A stretch of 64,000 bases of DNA, from the NCBI GenBank assembly GCA_024734555.1, contig JANPWX010000129.1, positions 390,652-454,651 of the forward strand, given 5' to 3'. Shown here one piece after another: positions 24,683 through 37,300 of this stretch. Numbering within the stretch: position 1 is the stretch's first letter; each line of letters begins with the position of its first letter. The notes under the pieces are model-generated. The model saw only the letters and a list, made by a program, of their open reading frames with translations, did not search any database and was not told where the DNA came from. A program made the position numbers and the translations under genes. The DNA is from Trochalopteron elliotii. Lineage: Eukaryota; Chordata; Aves; Passeriformes; Leiothrichidae.

Positions 24683-27600
24683 GATGTGTGTGTTTAATTG
24701 CATTAAATTACTTGAGATGGAAGAGCTTACTTAATTTAGTAAATTACTATGTGGATCATAATAAGGAGGATTGACCTGTTCTACTCATGCTCTTTCTGAT
24801 GGCATCAGCAATAAAAAGCACAGAGGACCTATTTTAATCATTAAAATTGCAAAGGCATGTCAGAATGCTCAAGTAAAATAGGTCTTCTGAGTGGATGGCA
24901 TATTTATGTAAGTGCTTTCAAAGGGAAAATGCTTCTTATGGTTGTATCGTTACAACAACAAAACATGAGGAATGCAGCAACAAAGTTTTCAATCTTAATT
25001 ATAAATCAGTTCAGTTTCAGGTACAATGTAACTTGTATTCTAATTTTCTTCCTATAAAATTAAATTATCTTTGTTGATATAAAAGTATAGTACACATCTG
25101 TCAAGTAGATGAATTCAAAGCAGTAAGAACTGCAGATTCCAATTCCTCCTCTTTTTTTTTTTTTGTATTTTTAGCTACACAAATCTGAACAGTGAACTAC
25201 CATAGAATTTTTATGATTCTAATTCAGTTTCTCAAGCATTAACTTAGTTCCTTCAGAAATGAACAACCTCACCTTGCCATCTGGGTTATGGGCCAATTAA
25301 TTATTTACCAAGTAGAATTAGTGACAGGTACATATTTGTGTAGAGGTGTAAGATATTTTGCAGGCCCAGGTCAGTGATTGCAATCCAAGGGCTCAGGTCC
25401 TCTCCCTTCCAGAGCAGTGGGGAACATGCCAGGAGCCACAGCTCTTCAAGCAGGCTGATACCTGGGCTACAAGGCCTTGGCCAGGAAGCAGAAAGAAACC
25501 AAAAATTAAATAAGTGAGAGAGAAAAATCTGTCAAAAACCTACAGATGAGAAAATTGCTGAGACAAGTATAGCTGCAAATTCCAGAGGAGAACAGAGCCA
25601 GTTCTGCCTGGGAATGCCCTCTCTAATGAGGAGCTCATTGTGAATTTAATGTGTGCCTGCAGTGCATTATTTGAAGTGGATCTCTGTAGTTCATACATGC
25701 ATTTATGATACTGGAAGTAGTGACAGAGTGGGTGTAGGAGCCTGGGAATATATCTGCCTGGATCTCTGGCACATCTTGAACATCTGGAGTAACAGGCATC
25801 TCCTTTATGTGTTGCAGAGCTAAAGCACTCTAAGATTACCCAGTCACTGAGAGGGATTTCAGCATCGTGGTCTAAACCAGTGTTTGAGAGCAAATAACCA
25901 AGTAAGCCAAGTTTAAACTCTGAGGTGGCATTTACTGCTGTCTCTAGACAATTTACAATGCTCAAGCAGCAGGATGGTAATACAACGGCTGCCCTCTGTG
26001 TAATCAGTTGGGTGAACAAACAACTGAAATTAGCAGAAAAATCTATTTATGGAAGAAGTCCTTTGGGAATTCCAGTAACCCGTGTTTGATGACAGAACAA
26101 TGTAATTAAGGTTCCACAGGAAAACTGGCTCCTTTGTTCCAGCAGGGCTCTGGAATGTGCTTGACAACATCCATGTGCCAACAGGAGTAGCACACTTGCA
26201 CTTGCTCAGGGATTTTAGAAAACCAGTGAATGCAGACGCTGTGAGTGAAATGTGCTGGAGAAGGTAACTTGTGAGGAAAGGTCTGACTGTGTGTACAGGT
26301 GGGGCCTGCAGTGTCCTCGGGGCTGGGCAGCCTCTGCCTCAGTACTGCCCCGTGTAGTTATCTTCTGAAGCCTTGGGAAAGGCTCATGGATCCTGAGCTG
26401 GAGTCACATAATGCTCAGAGCATGCATAAGGTCTTGCAAGAGTGAATTTTAGACACAGGAGGGAAGAACAGTGCTGAGAAAGACATTACCAAGCACAAAG
26501 GCTGGTGAGCCATCTCTGCAAGGCCTCAGGGACCTGCACCCCTGTGACTTTGTGCTGCCTAAACCAGACAGCAGGCTGAGAAAGCCACGTTACAGAGCTG
26601 TGATGTTTTATTTAGGGTTGCTTTCCAAAGGGGAGAGAAGCTGTAATAATAGCTCTGGGTAGCAGTGGATGGAAAAACAACAGGGTTTTTAACCTGCCTC
26701 CAGTGACCCAGTCTGTTCACTGGCCTCTCATGATCACAGCACACAGGCACTGGCACTGTCAGAGAGTGTTGTGCTTCAGCAAACACAGAGAGGGTAATTT
26801 GTAGTGTTTCCTGTGGGTGCTGTCCACACAGGAGGCTTCAAATGAAGGCTGGGGCACTGCTCACGTGTAGCATTTGTAAAACTCCTTGACACAATGGTGT
26901 GTTTCGCTGGAATTCCAAAACATGACTCCCAAATCTAGTCAGCAGAGTCACCTAACAAAGCCATCTGTGTCTGGGTACAGCTGACTTCTATCATGGGTTA
27001 TGCAGAGAAGCAATGCAAGAGTAGGAAGTTGTGGCTATCCTTAATATTGAATATTGCCAGGGAGCTTTCTTGAGGTATTTTTTAACATAACTTTGTTTTC
27101 AGAAGTCAGTCCCTGGAACATCTGTGCTTTTGTGATGAAATTCTCTTACCTTGATTCATGATACAGACCCATCTCTCATGTGTCTCCATAACCCAATTAT
27201 TTGCATAGCACCAAAGAGAATTTTGCATATTAACTAAATCCATTGCTTTCCAAGGTTTAGGGAACTGTAATTATTTTCAGTTAAAACTTTTCTTGGCTTT
27301 GTAACTAAAAAAAGAGGTAAAAGCCTATTTTTTTGTAGTTGGCAGTAATTCTTAGAAAGAATGAATCTTTGCTGTATTATTTCAACAGTCTCTCCAGTTT
27401 GGTTTTTGGTAAGTTCTGTTATTGTTTTCAGAACTGGGATCCTCTGCAGGCACTAAGCCAGGAGAGTGGAGCAGGGGGAGGGTGAGCAGTGGATAAAGAG
27501 GTAACTGTAGGAATAGCTTCTTCCAATCTCACCCACCGTGCACCCTGCATTAACATACAAGAGGAATATGTGGTCTCAGCAGTGCATTCACTGTCCAGTG

Positions 27601-30600
27601 TTTCAGGACGTTTTCATGAATCCTTGCAGAAATGTGGGATTCAGGAATTCCAGAGGGCTTTCACCAGGTTTCTGCAGGACTTTGGTGGTGTCAGCATTCA
27701 GAATTTGTCTCTCTCCTGTAGCAAAATGCTCTGATGGGACCTCTAGTAAAGCATCTCCTCAGGTGCCTTTTCCCAGTGCCTACGAGAGGTTTCCAAAGTC
27801 TATTATCCTTTTTTTGACACTGATCCATACCCTGAGGTGGGGAATGCTGTGATCAGCCTGGCTGTTTTGCTGCCCTTAGGATGTCAGGAGGGCATCCCTT
27901 CCTGATACTTTCAGTTTGCACTGGTAATTAGAAATGCTGTAGTCCTACAAGGCTCTGGAAATATAATTAAAATCAAACATCATGCTTCCTGGGGCAGAAA
28001 TTGGCAGTGGTACTTTCCGTTCCCTAGGAAATGTCCAAAGCAATAAAAATGAGCCCTTGCTTGTGGACAGATGGGAAGCTTCCTGTGTAGGACAGAGGAG
28101 TGTGCTGGGCTGTTTCTACCTCCATCTAACCAAGGGGGACCAAAAGGGAAACACTGTTCCAGTGAAGGGGATGTTCAGTCAGCTTTTATCTTCCGTGTGG
28201 AAGATGCAGTTTGTGTGTCTGAGGGGTAACTGGATACCAGACAACAAAGTGAGCTAATTTAATAAAAAGGCTGAGGAATAAGATTTTAGTCTACAGCTGT
28301 GGCTAATTCTGTTCTCTTTACAATGAAAATAACAATAACTTTCCTGTGACGTGGCCATTTTAGCATCTATGTTGCAAATAACTTGGCAGAGCAATTTGAT
28401 AGAAAAAGACATAAAGATCCTTCCTGTATTGCAACCATTTTGATCAGGAGATAAAAAAGATCAGGTTGTGGAGGTAGTAATATGTGGGTCATTGAATCAA
28501 TCTGACACCAATTTATGACTGTGCAGGGAAATGAAAATGGAAAACAAATGGTCTTAAAGTCGTGTTACAGGAGATACCCATCACTCACTCTCAGCTTTTC
28601 AATTTTAGGGATATGAATACCATGAGCACTGAACATGACTCTCAGTTCCTAAATCAGTTTTGAAACAAAAAATTTTTGGAGTCTGCAGGGAATCTTTACA
28701 GAACTGCTGTATAAACCACTAATACAGATGTGCAGAAAGCAGAAGGAGATTAAATGTTGTATCTATAACCTTAGACTTGGCTGAGTTTTAGGAAGGATGT
28801 CATCATTCTCATGGGCTGCCAAAGCAGAAACACTGTGATCTCTCCCTGGTTTGTTCTTAAGATTTGTAAAATTAAGTGCTACTAAACTTGGTCAAGGAGC
28901 TGAAGTGCCAATCTACCAAAATAATGGAACCTGCTCCTGAGAATCAGTGATGAGTATTTTATGACTCTGTATGCGTGGTGGATTGCAGTTGCAGCATCCC
29001 TCTGAGTTGCAGAGGAATTCAAGCTGAGAGAAGCTCCATGAATTCTGCTTATTTCCTCTCTAGCTGTTAAAGGAAAGCACATGTCAAATCAGGCACTGAT
29101 AGGATAATGTGTCGCCAGCAGCAAGATATTTTGAGTTAACATTTACTTATATACAATACAGAAATGCCAGGCACAAAGCATGTGCCTGGTTCCCTTATTA
29201 ATTCGGGGTTTTATTGTTTATTGAGATATTGCTCCACAGTCTCTGAGCTGGTGTTCCAGCTGGAAAGGTAAAGCCAAAGCTTAGTGCTGTTTCTTTGTGC
29301 TGGCTTCAGTTTGTCTGTCTGCTCTGTGCCCTGCCTGCTGCTCTGCCTGACCAGGATCACCCTGGACTGGGACTGCAGCTGGAGCCACTGGGGCAGTTCC
29401 ATGGAATGGTGTTGGCACTTTTAGGAGCTTTGAACTGTCACTGAACCAAGTGCTGACCAGCACTCAGCAGCTCCGTACCACTGGAGGGTTTGTCTTCTTC
29501 AAGTGTCCTCAAAACACTCAGGCATAAAGAGTTCTGCTGAACTGGGGGCTTGATTTCTGCCTACTTAGGATTTCCTGGGGAATGTGTAGGATTTTTGCCT
29601 CATTTCTTATCTCACTTGTTAATGCCTTTAGCTCAAGCTGCCTACATTTCTGTTTTGGCTGTGGCAGAGGCTGATCATGAATGGGGCAGACGTGGTAACA
29701 CTGATCCATACACAGATGTTTCACTGTCTGTCTCAAGAGGGGAAAGTTTACTTTCTCATTTGTTTCTGCATCAACAAATAAAACTGTCTTCCAAAACATG
29801 CAGCATGTCCAGAAGAGCAGTGTCTGGTGGGGTTATGCAAGAGCAGCATACCAGGACACGACTCATGGCTTCTCCAGAGCTTGGCTGGAGGGCACTGGGA
29901 GTGCAGGGAGTTCTTTGTCATCCCCTTGTACTTCCTCAGCATAAACAGAGTCCAGCTATTGCTCCCAGTCTGTCACTGACTTGCATGTGGAGTCTTCTGT
30001 CCCTCTTGTCCATGGGACAAGAGGAATCTGCTGCCCTGAGCACACCTTGCTGTCAGGTCAGTGGTGCTTTGGTAAGGCTCCAGCCCACACAGAATTTATG
30101 TTGGGGGGAGGTTGTAGGTTCAGTGAAATCTAGCCCTGCTTCCTGTGGGATATTCTGAAGCTTGCTAAAGATACACATTTTTAAACCTTCACTGGAAAAG
30201 TATTGGTTTTACTTCTGTTGCTGGCAGACATTTTTGAAGATTGGAATAGATTTTAAGTAACCCATCAGGTAAAGCCCTTCCTTCCCTGTCACACACAGAC
30301 AGGCCTTTGTCCTGGTGGAGCATTTGGAAGGGAGCTGATGTGTGATCCAGAAGGGGAGCTGGAGCTAGGGAGCTGTACCAGGTTGATGGGAATGGAAGTG
30401 ATGAGAGATCCCTAGAAAGACTCACACGAGGAGGGAGAAATGCAGACTGGCTGGCCCTGGTGTGCCAGAGGCACCGAGGAAGGAGTTGCTGGGGAAATTG
30501 CAGTACAGGTCTGACAGCACAGCAGTCTCTGTTGAGAGCTGAAGCCCCTGCTTGCTGCTTCAAAGGCCAAAAGGACCTTTTCAGGGCAAACTGGTGAAGG

Positions 30601-32558
30601 AAGTGTAGGAGGCCTGCTCTGGCTGGGAGTGACATCACCTGGCTCATGCATGTACCACACACACTGCCAAGGAAGCCACTCCTTCCTGCTGCTTTTCTGC
30701 TCTTCAGGGGTCACCCAGCCTGCAGTTGTAGGGAATTAATCAGCTGTAGTACCTGTAGGGCCTCAGGCTCTGAGATGGTGATTTCATTCCTGGGACCTCC
30801 CACACAGCTGTGGGTTTGGATGCTTGGAACTCTGCTCACAGGAGCAGGAGCAGCCATGGTCATGCACTCTGTGGGTAGGTGTTCAGGGTTTTCTTTGCTG
30901 CAAGGAGCAAGACTTTTTGTAGCATGAGGTTGGAAACTTTAGTACTTCCTTTCTTCTCCTGCTGCTTTGAGGTTTCCATTTACAAACTTGGAGCCTTGTT
31001 CTTGCTTTGCAAAGGTGATGTCTAATCCAAATGCAGAATGGAAGCAGCCTTTAGTGTAATGCCCAGTTATTTTGGTTTCTTGCCACGTCTGCATTCTCCT
31101 AATTTTGTGACTGTAACTCACATTACCTGTAAATTATAAATGTTTGAGTAACTCATCAAAAGGGATTATAAATGATACATATCTACAGTCAGAAATAGTG
31201 AGGTAAAATGTCCTCTTTTCCCCATTTCTCCTTCAAATTCCAATTCCTCACTTTCCAGAGTCTGCTGCCCTGTCCCTGTGTGTGTGATCCCCTTTCTGCA
31301 CCTTTGCCCCCAGCCCTGCTTAGGTGTGGGTTACCCAGAAGTGATTCTCGAGCCCTGGTTTAGGAAAGCTGATGATCTGCATGTGAAAGTGTCACCCAGC
31401 TCACAGTGTGTGAGTCTGTAACTGCTCTGGCCTAAAGCAGTGTGTTACTCCTTTAAAGCTGAGTCCAGCAGAAGCAAGCAGTGAGCTATTTTACAGTCCA
31501 AGTGTGATGCCTGGAGAATGGTGCCCTCCTGGATAACTCTCAGGTACCTCAGATCTGAATCACTGATGCCTTCCAATACTCAAATCATCACTTAGCATGT
31601 CTCCAGGGCAGGCAGGTGGGGTTTTTACTGCTCTCTGAGGATTTTGCCAGAAATACTCTCTTCCTGAAGCAGTACCTAAAGGAACAATGTTAGCATGTCA
31701 TGGAAATGACTTGACTGTGATACATCGAAGAATAATGTGCTCAAGTTATGTGCATGCAAGCTATTAGTGCTTCCTCCCCTTCACACAGCAAGCTGTTTAT
31801 CTTTCAAAAGGCTGGGAACTCCTCATTTTGCTTTCCAAAGATTTCCTTACGGAACAAACAGTATAAATAACACCTGCAATATGAAGCTTTGGGGAAAAAA
31901 AAGAGAAGCTTTAGGCCATGATGCCTATATTTATGCATTATTATTATGTTTACATGCAATCCCAAGGAGCAGAGAAGGCAGGGAAAAAGTGCATTAGGAC
32001 CACCATGCATTGTCTATTCACAGGAGGAAGAAGCAGCTGCTGCTGAGATTTCTGAACCCTTGCTCTCTGCCTATCTGGAAGCTCAGCTAAGATTACCTGT
32101 GACTTGGTATTCTTACAAGGAATTAAATACAGGGTTTTGGAGTATCTTTCTTGCTGTTATTTATAGTGAAGTTACACATACAGCCCCAGTTGAAACTGGG
32201 GACCATTTTTACTAAGCATTGTACAGATCTGTCAACACAACTCTGTGTCTCAAAATAAAAGTGGGAAGCAGCTCTACAGGTGGTTTTTATAATTGCCCCA
32301 AAAGCCACTGCTGAAAGCCACAAATAGATCCTGCCTCATCCTTCTCAGCTGAATGCTCTCCCCACTAGAACAGGATGTATTTTGGGCATATTTTAACGTT
32401 CTAGCACAGTGATGCCAAACCCTGTGATTAGAGCTCACATTTTATGTAATTTGTGATTGCTGCAGTATTTGACATTTTTCTTCAAGTGTCAGTTTCTGTA
32501 CTCAAGCAGCTGAAAAAGGAGCCTCCACATTCTTTAAAAACAAAAGTTTTAAGCCTTT
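24683..32558. other. Non-coding unique sequence
   Basis: No gene is supported. A T13 run lies at 25152-25164. Open frames at 25540-26019 (minus), 29550-30158 (plus) and 30189-30662 (minus) are long but unrecognised and overlap frames on the other strand. The stretch 29250-30900 is somewhat GC-richer, which alone lengthens chance open frames. A 10-bp-arm palindrome is at 30002-30024 and a CCCCAGTT/AACTGGGG hairpin at 32184-32201. Confidence 0.6.
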
Positions 32559-32568
32559 NNNNNNNNNN
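32559..32568. other. Assembly gap (10 N)
   Basis: Ten consecutive undetermined bases. A fixed round number of Ns usually stands for a gap of unknown size, so the true distance between the flanks, and anything between them, is unknown. The left flank ends in AAGCCTTT and the right begins with CCCCAGGGG. Confidence 0.98.
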
Positions 32569-33059
32569 CCCCAGGGGAATCCATGGCACTGTGGTGTTCC
32601 AGGTACTGCACTGGGGCTCTGTGTATCAGGGAAAGGCCCAGCACAGTACAGACCTGCATTTGCTTCACAAGTGTCCCACACAGAAAGCAGAACCTTGCCT
32701 CAATATGTGCATGCTCGCTCTCCCCCCTCCTCCTGCTCTCTAATAGTTTTCCCTAAGATTCCTGAACAACAGAGCAGATGGAAACCTTATTTAAATTTAG
32801 AAACCGTGAATACCACATGCTGAGCTCAATGGAGCAATTCAAGTTGTTTTTCCTTAAATGATTTTTTTTTTTAAATGCTGGATTCCATTTAGGATTTTTT
32901 AAACAGCACAAACATGTGACACAAAGCGTTTGAAGGTACCTGTATTCCTTGCCACATAATGCCTCTCTTGGACACAAGTGTGAAAATGTGTCCTAAACAG
33001 ACCCAACTTCACAGCTAGTCATCCTAAAAGACATTAACACTCCATTATTTATTAGAGCC
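32569..33059. other. Non-coding unique sequence
   Basis: Unique sequence on the right side of the gap; a T-run near 32862 and no recognisable gene. Confidence 0.55.
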
Positions 33060-34330
33060 ATTATAAAAGAAACTCCAGCGCCGTCCCCAAAGAGAGAAAA
33101 TCTGTCATGGTTCCCAGGAAAGAGAAGCAAGGATTATCCTTGAAAGCAGTCAAAGGAGAGAATAGTTTTTACCAACTTGTCAGAGGAGTTGCCATGGGCA
33201 CCAGCCAGGAGCCGAGGTTTAAATGTCAGATTTCCCTTCCAGTACTGTTTTTTCCTTTCTTTTGCCGTATTTTTGCATTCATTCCATTATTCCCTCTCCC
33301 TTTTCCCCCCTTTTATAAGAATTTCTCTAACCATGTCCCTGTTTTCCCAACACTTTTGCTTCTTTTTAAGCCTATCCTTGGACATCACGCCAATCCCAGG
33401 TAAAAAAATCTGTTTGGGTTTTTTTTTTTCATTTAAGTAAGAGAGTATGTTCTTGGATACTGGTTTGAAAGTCATTAGCATATCAATATTTGTCCATCAA
33501 AAATTTACAAAGCCAATAAAATTGCATTAAGAGACTGAGCAGTTAAGGAAGAAACTGCAATGTAGAGCTGGGAGCAGCTCATTTCAGTGTTACCGTGCCT
33601 GCGTGTTGGGAGACGTGGTACATTTCATTATTTGCTAAAATATTACAAAGAGAGGGATGGGGGGAGGAAAAGAGCAGAAGGAAAAAGCTCACATCTGTGG
33701 TAATGTCTCTGCAGGGGGAAAGAAGGCAAATCCTACCATTTGTGGAAGGTATTCATGTGTTGTCGGCTGGTTAAACTGCACGTCAATTGAATTAATGTAT
33801 CCGTTAAATCTAGATAAAAGCTCCGAAGCAGCAGTTTAGAAAACACTTTTTTCTTTTCTGTTGTTTTTTTGGGTTTTTTTTTCCCCTTTCCTTAATTCCT
33901 CTAAGCTGCCACAGGACATCTGGGTTGGTTTGGTTTTGTTTTGTATGCTGGGTTTTGTTTTGTCTGGTGTGTCTTCACTGTCAAAATCCCCAAACAAGCG
34001 CAGCTGCCTTAAAAGAAGCCCAACTCCATTTGTGTTTTGCTTACTCGTTAATAGCGTTAGCATGTAAATGAACACATCCAGGCTCCGAAGTGAGCAGCTC
34101 TGCAGTGGGCGGGCAGTCACACCTCCTTTGGAGCTATTGTCTCAGCCCGGCTGGCTGCGGGCTCAGCAGGGCCCGAGTGCAAGGACAGCTTTTGGCAGGA
34201 ACAAGGCAAGAGTTGCAAAAAGGAAACGGAATTTTTGTAAGAACCAACTAAGGCTGTCGTGGACTGGGTGCCTGTAACCTCCTTTTGGTCTCTAGGTTTG
34301 TGCTGGAGAGCAAAGACGAAATTGAAGCAG
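33060..34330. promoter_or_regulatory. Candidate conserved enhancer region with raised CpG
   Basis: Seen: this segment keeps more CpGs than the flanking tens of kilobases, for example three within 33596-33625 and about eighteen between 33590 and 34325. It also carries homeodomain-like sites: CAATTG at 33784-33789 next to ATTAAT at 33791-33796, GTTAATAGCGTTAG near 34047, an ATGTAAAT site just after, and a GGGCGGG box near 34108. G/T-rich low-complexity DNA lies at 33921-33964. No open frame looks coding. Retention of CpG with clustered homeodomain sites is common in developmental enhancers; that role is inferred and not shown here. Confidence 0.25.
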
Positions 34331-37300
34331 TAGCAAATGTTCAGCTTTGGATCCTGGTTTTGGCCTGAGAGTTTATTTTCTCCCTGTGGCTTTGGAAAAT
34401 AAGTGTTTGTGGTTTTGAAACCCATTTCTGATCTCCCTTCCATGGATCTCACCTTGCATTTAAGGAGCTGAGCATGCTTCCATATGAATTATTGACATAA
34501 TTAATAGATCAATGCTGACTTGAACAGTGGGTTGTTAATAGAACTAACAGGATGCAGATTTTCAGGATGCCCGTTCTTAGTGCAGACTGAAGTTCCCCCG
34601 GTGGTTTTGAATTATGTGATTTTTTTTGTTCCTTCTTGGGGATCATTTCTGTATTCCTGGTGCACGTAGCCATGGTGTTGGGTGGCAGAGAGGTGCATGC
34701 TCAAGGGGCCTGAGTGAGAGTGGTACAAAAACAAATCAGTGTTCAGGGGCTGGGACAGCCTTGAGTCCTCTCTGTACAGCCTGAGGTGAGTCCTGTCACA
34801 TCCAGACCCAAGATCTGTTACCTCCAGACCATCCAGCCCTGGAAACGAGTGCTTCAGGAAGCATCCTGTGCAAGAGGGAGGAAGGTGTGGAAGTTCAGTG
34901 CCTGCAGCAAATCGTCAGGAAGATCAGGAGATGGTCTCAGTGATGTTCATTGAGAAGCATGAAAGTTTTCATCTGCTGAAGCCTGTGAGGTGGGAGCACT
35001 GATGTAAGCAGTTCCTTGATTTGGAGCAGGAATGTGGTGGGTGTACTTGGCTGAAGAAAAGTGCTAAACATAACCTTTCTGTGGTGGAACTGTGGAAGGA
35101 CTGGGGCCCTTTAGCCTGCATTTCCATGAAAATCCAGAGTTTCAGACAGCTGATGAGAAGTCTGCCTTAATGACAGCAGTAACCTGTCTACCTTTATTTA
35201 CAATCAGAAATTATTCATGACCCTGATTCGTGAAACCTCCACTCTTAAGCCTAGGACGCATGTTAAAAACAACTCAGAAACCTCTACTAATTTGTTGGGA
35301 AGACTTGGTTTTAAGATTTTCTGCAAGTATGCATCACCATAGTAATTTAAAAACTTGTATGTAAAATTATAGCAACCCTTCCCTTGACATCTCTGAAACC
35401 TCTCACAGAGTAGATATTTTGGGTATGCTGGAGGTTTGGGACTAGGTCTTTACCTATTTACTAATATTTTCTTTCTGAAAAAAGAATTTGATTCATTCTG
35501 TTTGGTAGGATAACTGAATGATTGATTCTGGTATTTTATTTGCCATCTAAATCTAAAGTAGTCATCATCCCCCAGTGCAGTACAAATAGTCCTGCCTTTT
35601 AATCCTGTCCATTTCAAAAAATCTGTTTCTGTGACTCACTGAATAATATTTTAATTTCATTTTCATTCTAGTATAATCTTACTCTGAAATTAAATAGATC
35701 AAAAAATAAATTCAAAGAAAATACAAAGAGGGGTGGTTTTTTTTGCCCAAGCCTTCCTGTGTCTTTACACATAAATTAAAATCAAATTCGGTATGTCACT
35801 CACATGTGCCATGCTAGTGAAATCCATGTGAAGTGCATTCTGCTGGGGCCTCAGCCTTGTCATGGAGAGATTCCAAGGGAGACACACAAAGTAGGAGAGT
35901 AATTGTGACCATAACTTCCAAGATTTTGAAGTCAGAGACCTCCTTTTTTCCTGTCAAGTAAACGAAGTATATGTCTTAGACTCAACATACAAATACTGAT
36001 GGTGATTATATAAATCCAAGTACACACTTCACGTTTTCAGTACAAAACTGCTGTTTTTCCCTTTGTCTTGCTGCCCCACCGCTGTGCTCTTGGAAGGGCT
36101 TTGCTGTGCAGCAGATGGCAATGCAGGTGTAGCCATACGTTAGTTCTGCAGCCTTGGCCTTCAGCCAGGGGGGAGTGTGGAGCAGGGACTCAGATTACCA
36201 GATGGAAACCTAAAGCTGACATACAGACACAGATTAACATTTCTGAGGTGAGGTTTATCACCCTGTTGTTAGCACCAGACAAAACCAGGAATCGATATCC
36301 TCACCCAACACTTGGACAACTTGAGTGGTGAAGTAATGTGAAAACTAGGAGGAAACCCTGAAACCACAGGGAAGGTGTATGTCTGGTGCATGGGATTCAT
36401 CCTATACTTTTATTGTGCAACGCCATTCACATTAGAGAACTCGGGGGAAAGAACTACTAAAACTGGCTTAAAATCAAAAGCTGTGCCAACAAGTCACCTT
36501 TTCAGGGAGGTTAGAAAGCCACTGGTTCCAATGACTGCCTTCACACTGTAGTGGCCCTGAAACCCCCAGTTAATCTTGAGGCTCTGCAGAATGTGATTCC
36601 TGAGCAGCAGCCAGCACAGGGGTTAAGTCATAGTGAAATGATTGTCCCCTGAGGTGACCAGCCAGGGCAGTCTCCAGCTCAGCTGGGCCTTAGGACTGGT
36701 GCCTGATGTCAGGAGCAGGAACCTCCTGGTGTTCTTATACTGTTGTGTGTTGGTCAGCACACAAGGAATGCCTTGGTCCTGGATGAAGACAAGCTTCTAG
36801 AAAGCCAGGTGCCAGGAACAAGGGAGCAGGCTAAGCCACACCAACCTGCTGATCAGAAGAAGTAGAAATTGGCCTGCTTCAGGGCTCCATACACCTTGGT
36901 ATTCCCTTTCCATCACTGGAAGTAAGCACATGTTTGAGAAGAGTGAAACCAGGACAATTTCTTAAACTTGTTTCAGCCCTCACCTGATGCCTGCTTCCAA
37001 AACACACTAAAATGATGTTGTTTCTTTGTGGTTAGTAATATATTCTCAGGTTTCCATGAGACTTCTCAAGTTTCCCCTGGAGTCCCATTCAAATTTTAAG
37101 ATTCACAGTGCCCTTACTGCTCATATGAAAAAACTTCTGTTTAGATGCAGGACTCTTCCAGCAAAATTAGGCCATTAACTGTGAAAATACAAAGCAAAAT
37201 ACAAAATGTCTCTGTGTGGGAAAGGGAAGCCACCTGAAAATGTAGTCCCAAACTCTCAAATAGAGTCTATGTGTTAGCATGTAGGACCCTCAGTTTTTTA

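Noticed and set aside
29550..30158. 202-codon plus-strand frame
   Set aside because: It begins at TTG, lies in locally GC-richer DNA, overlaps antisense frames and shows no domain.
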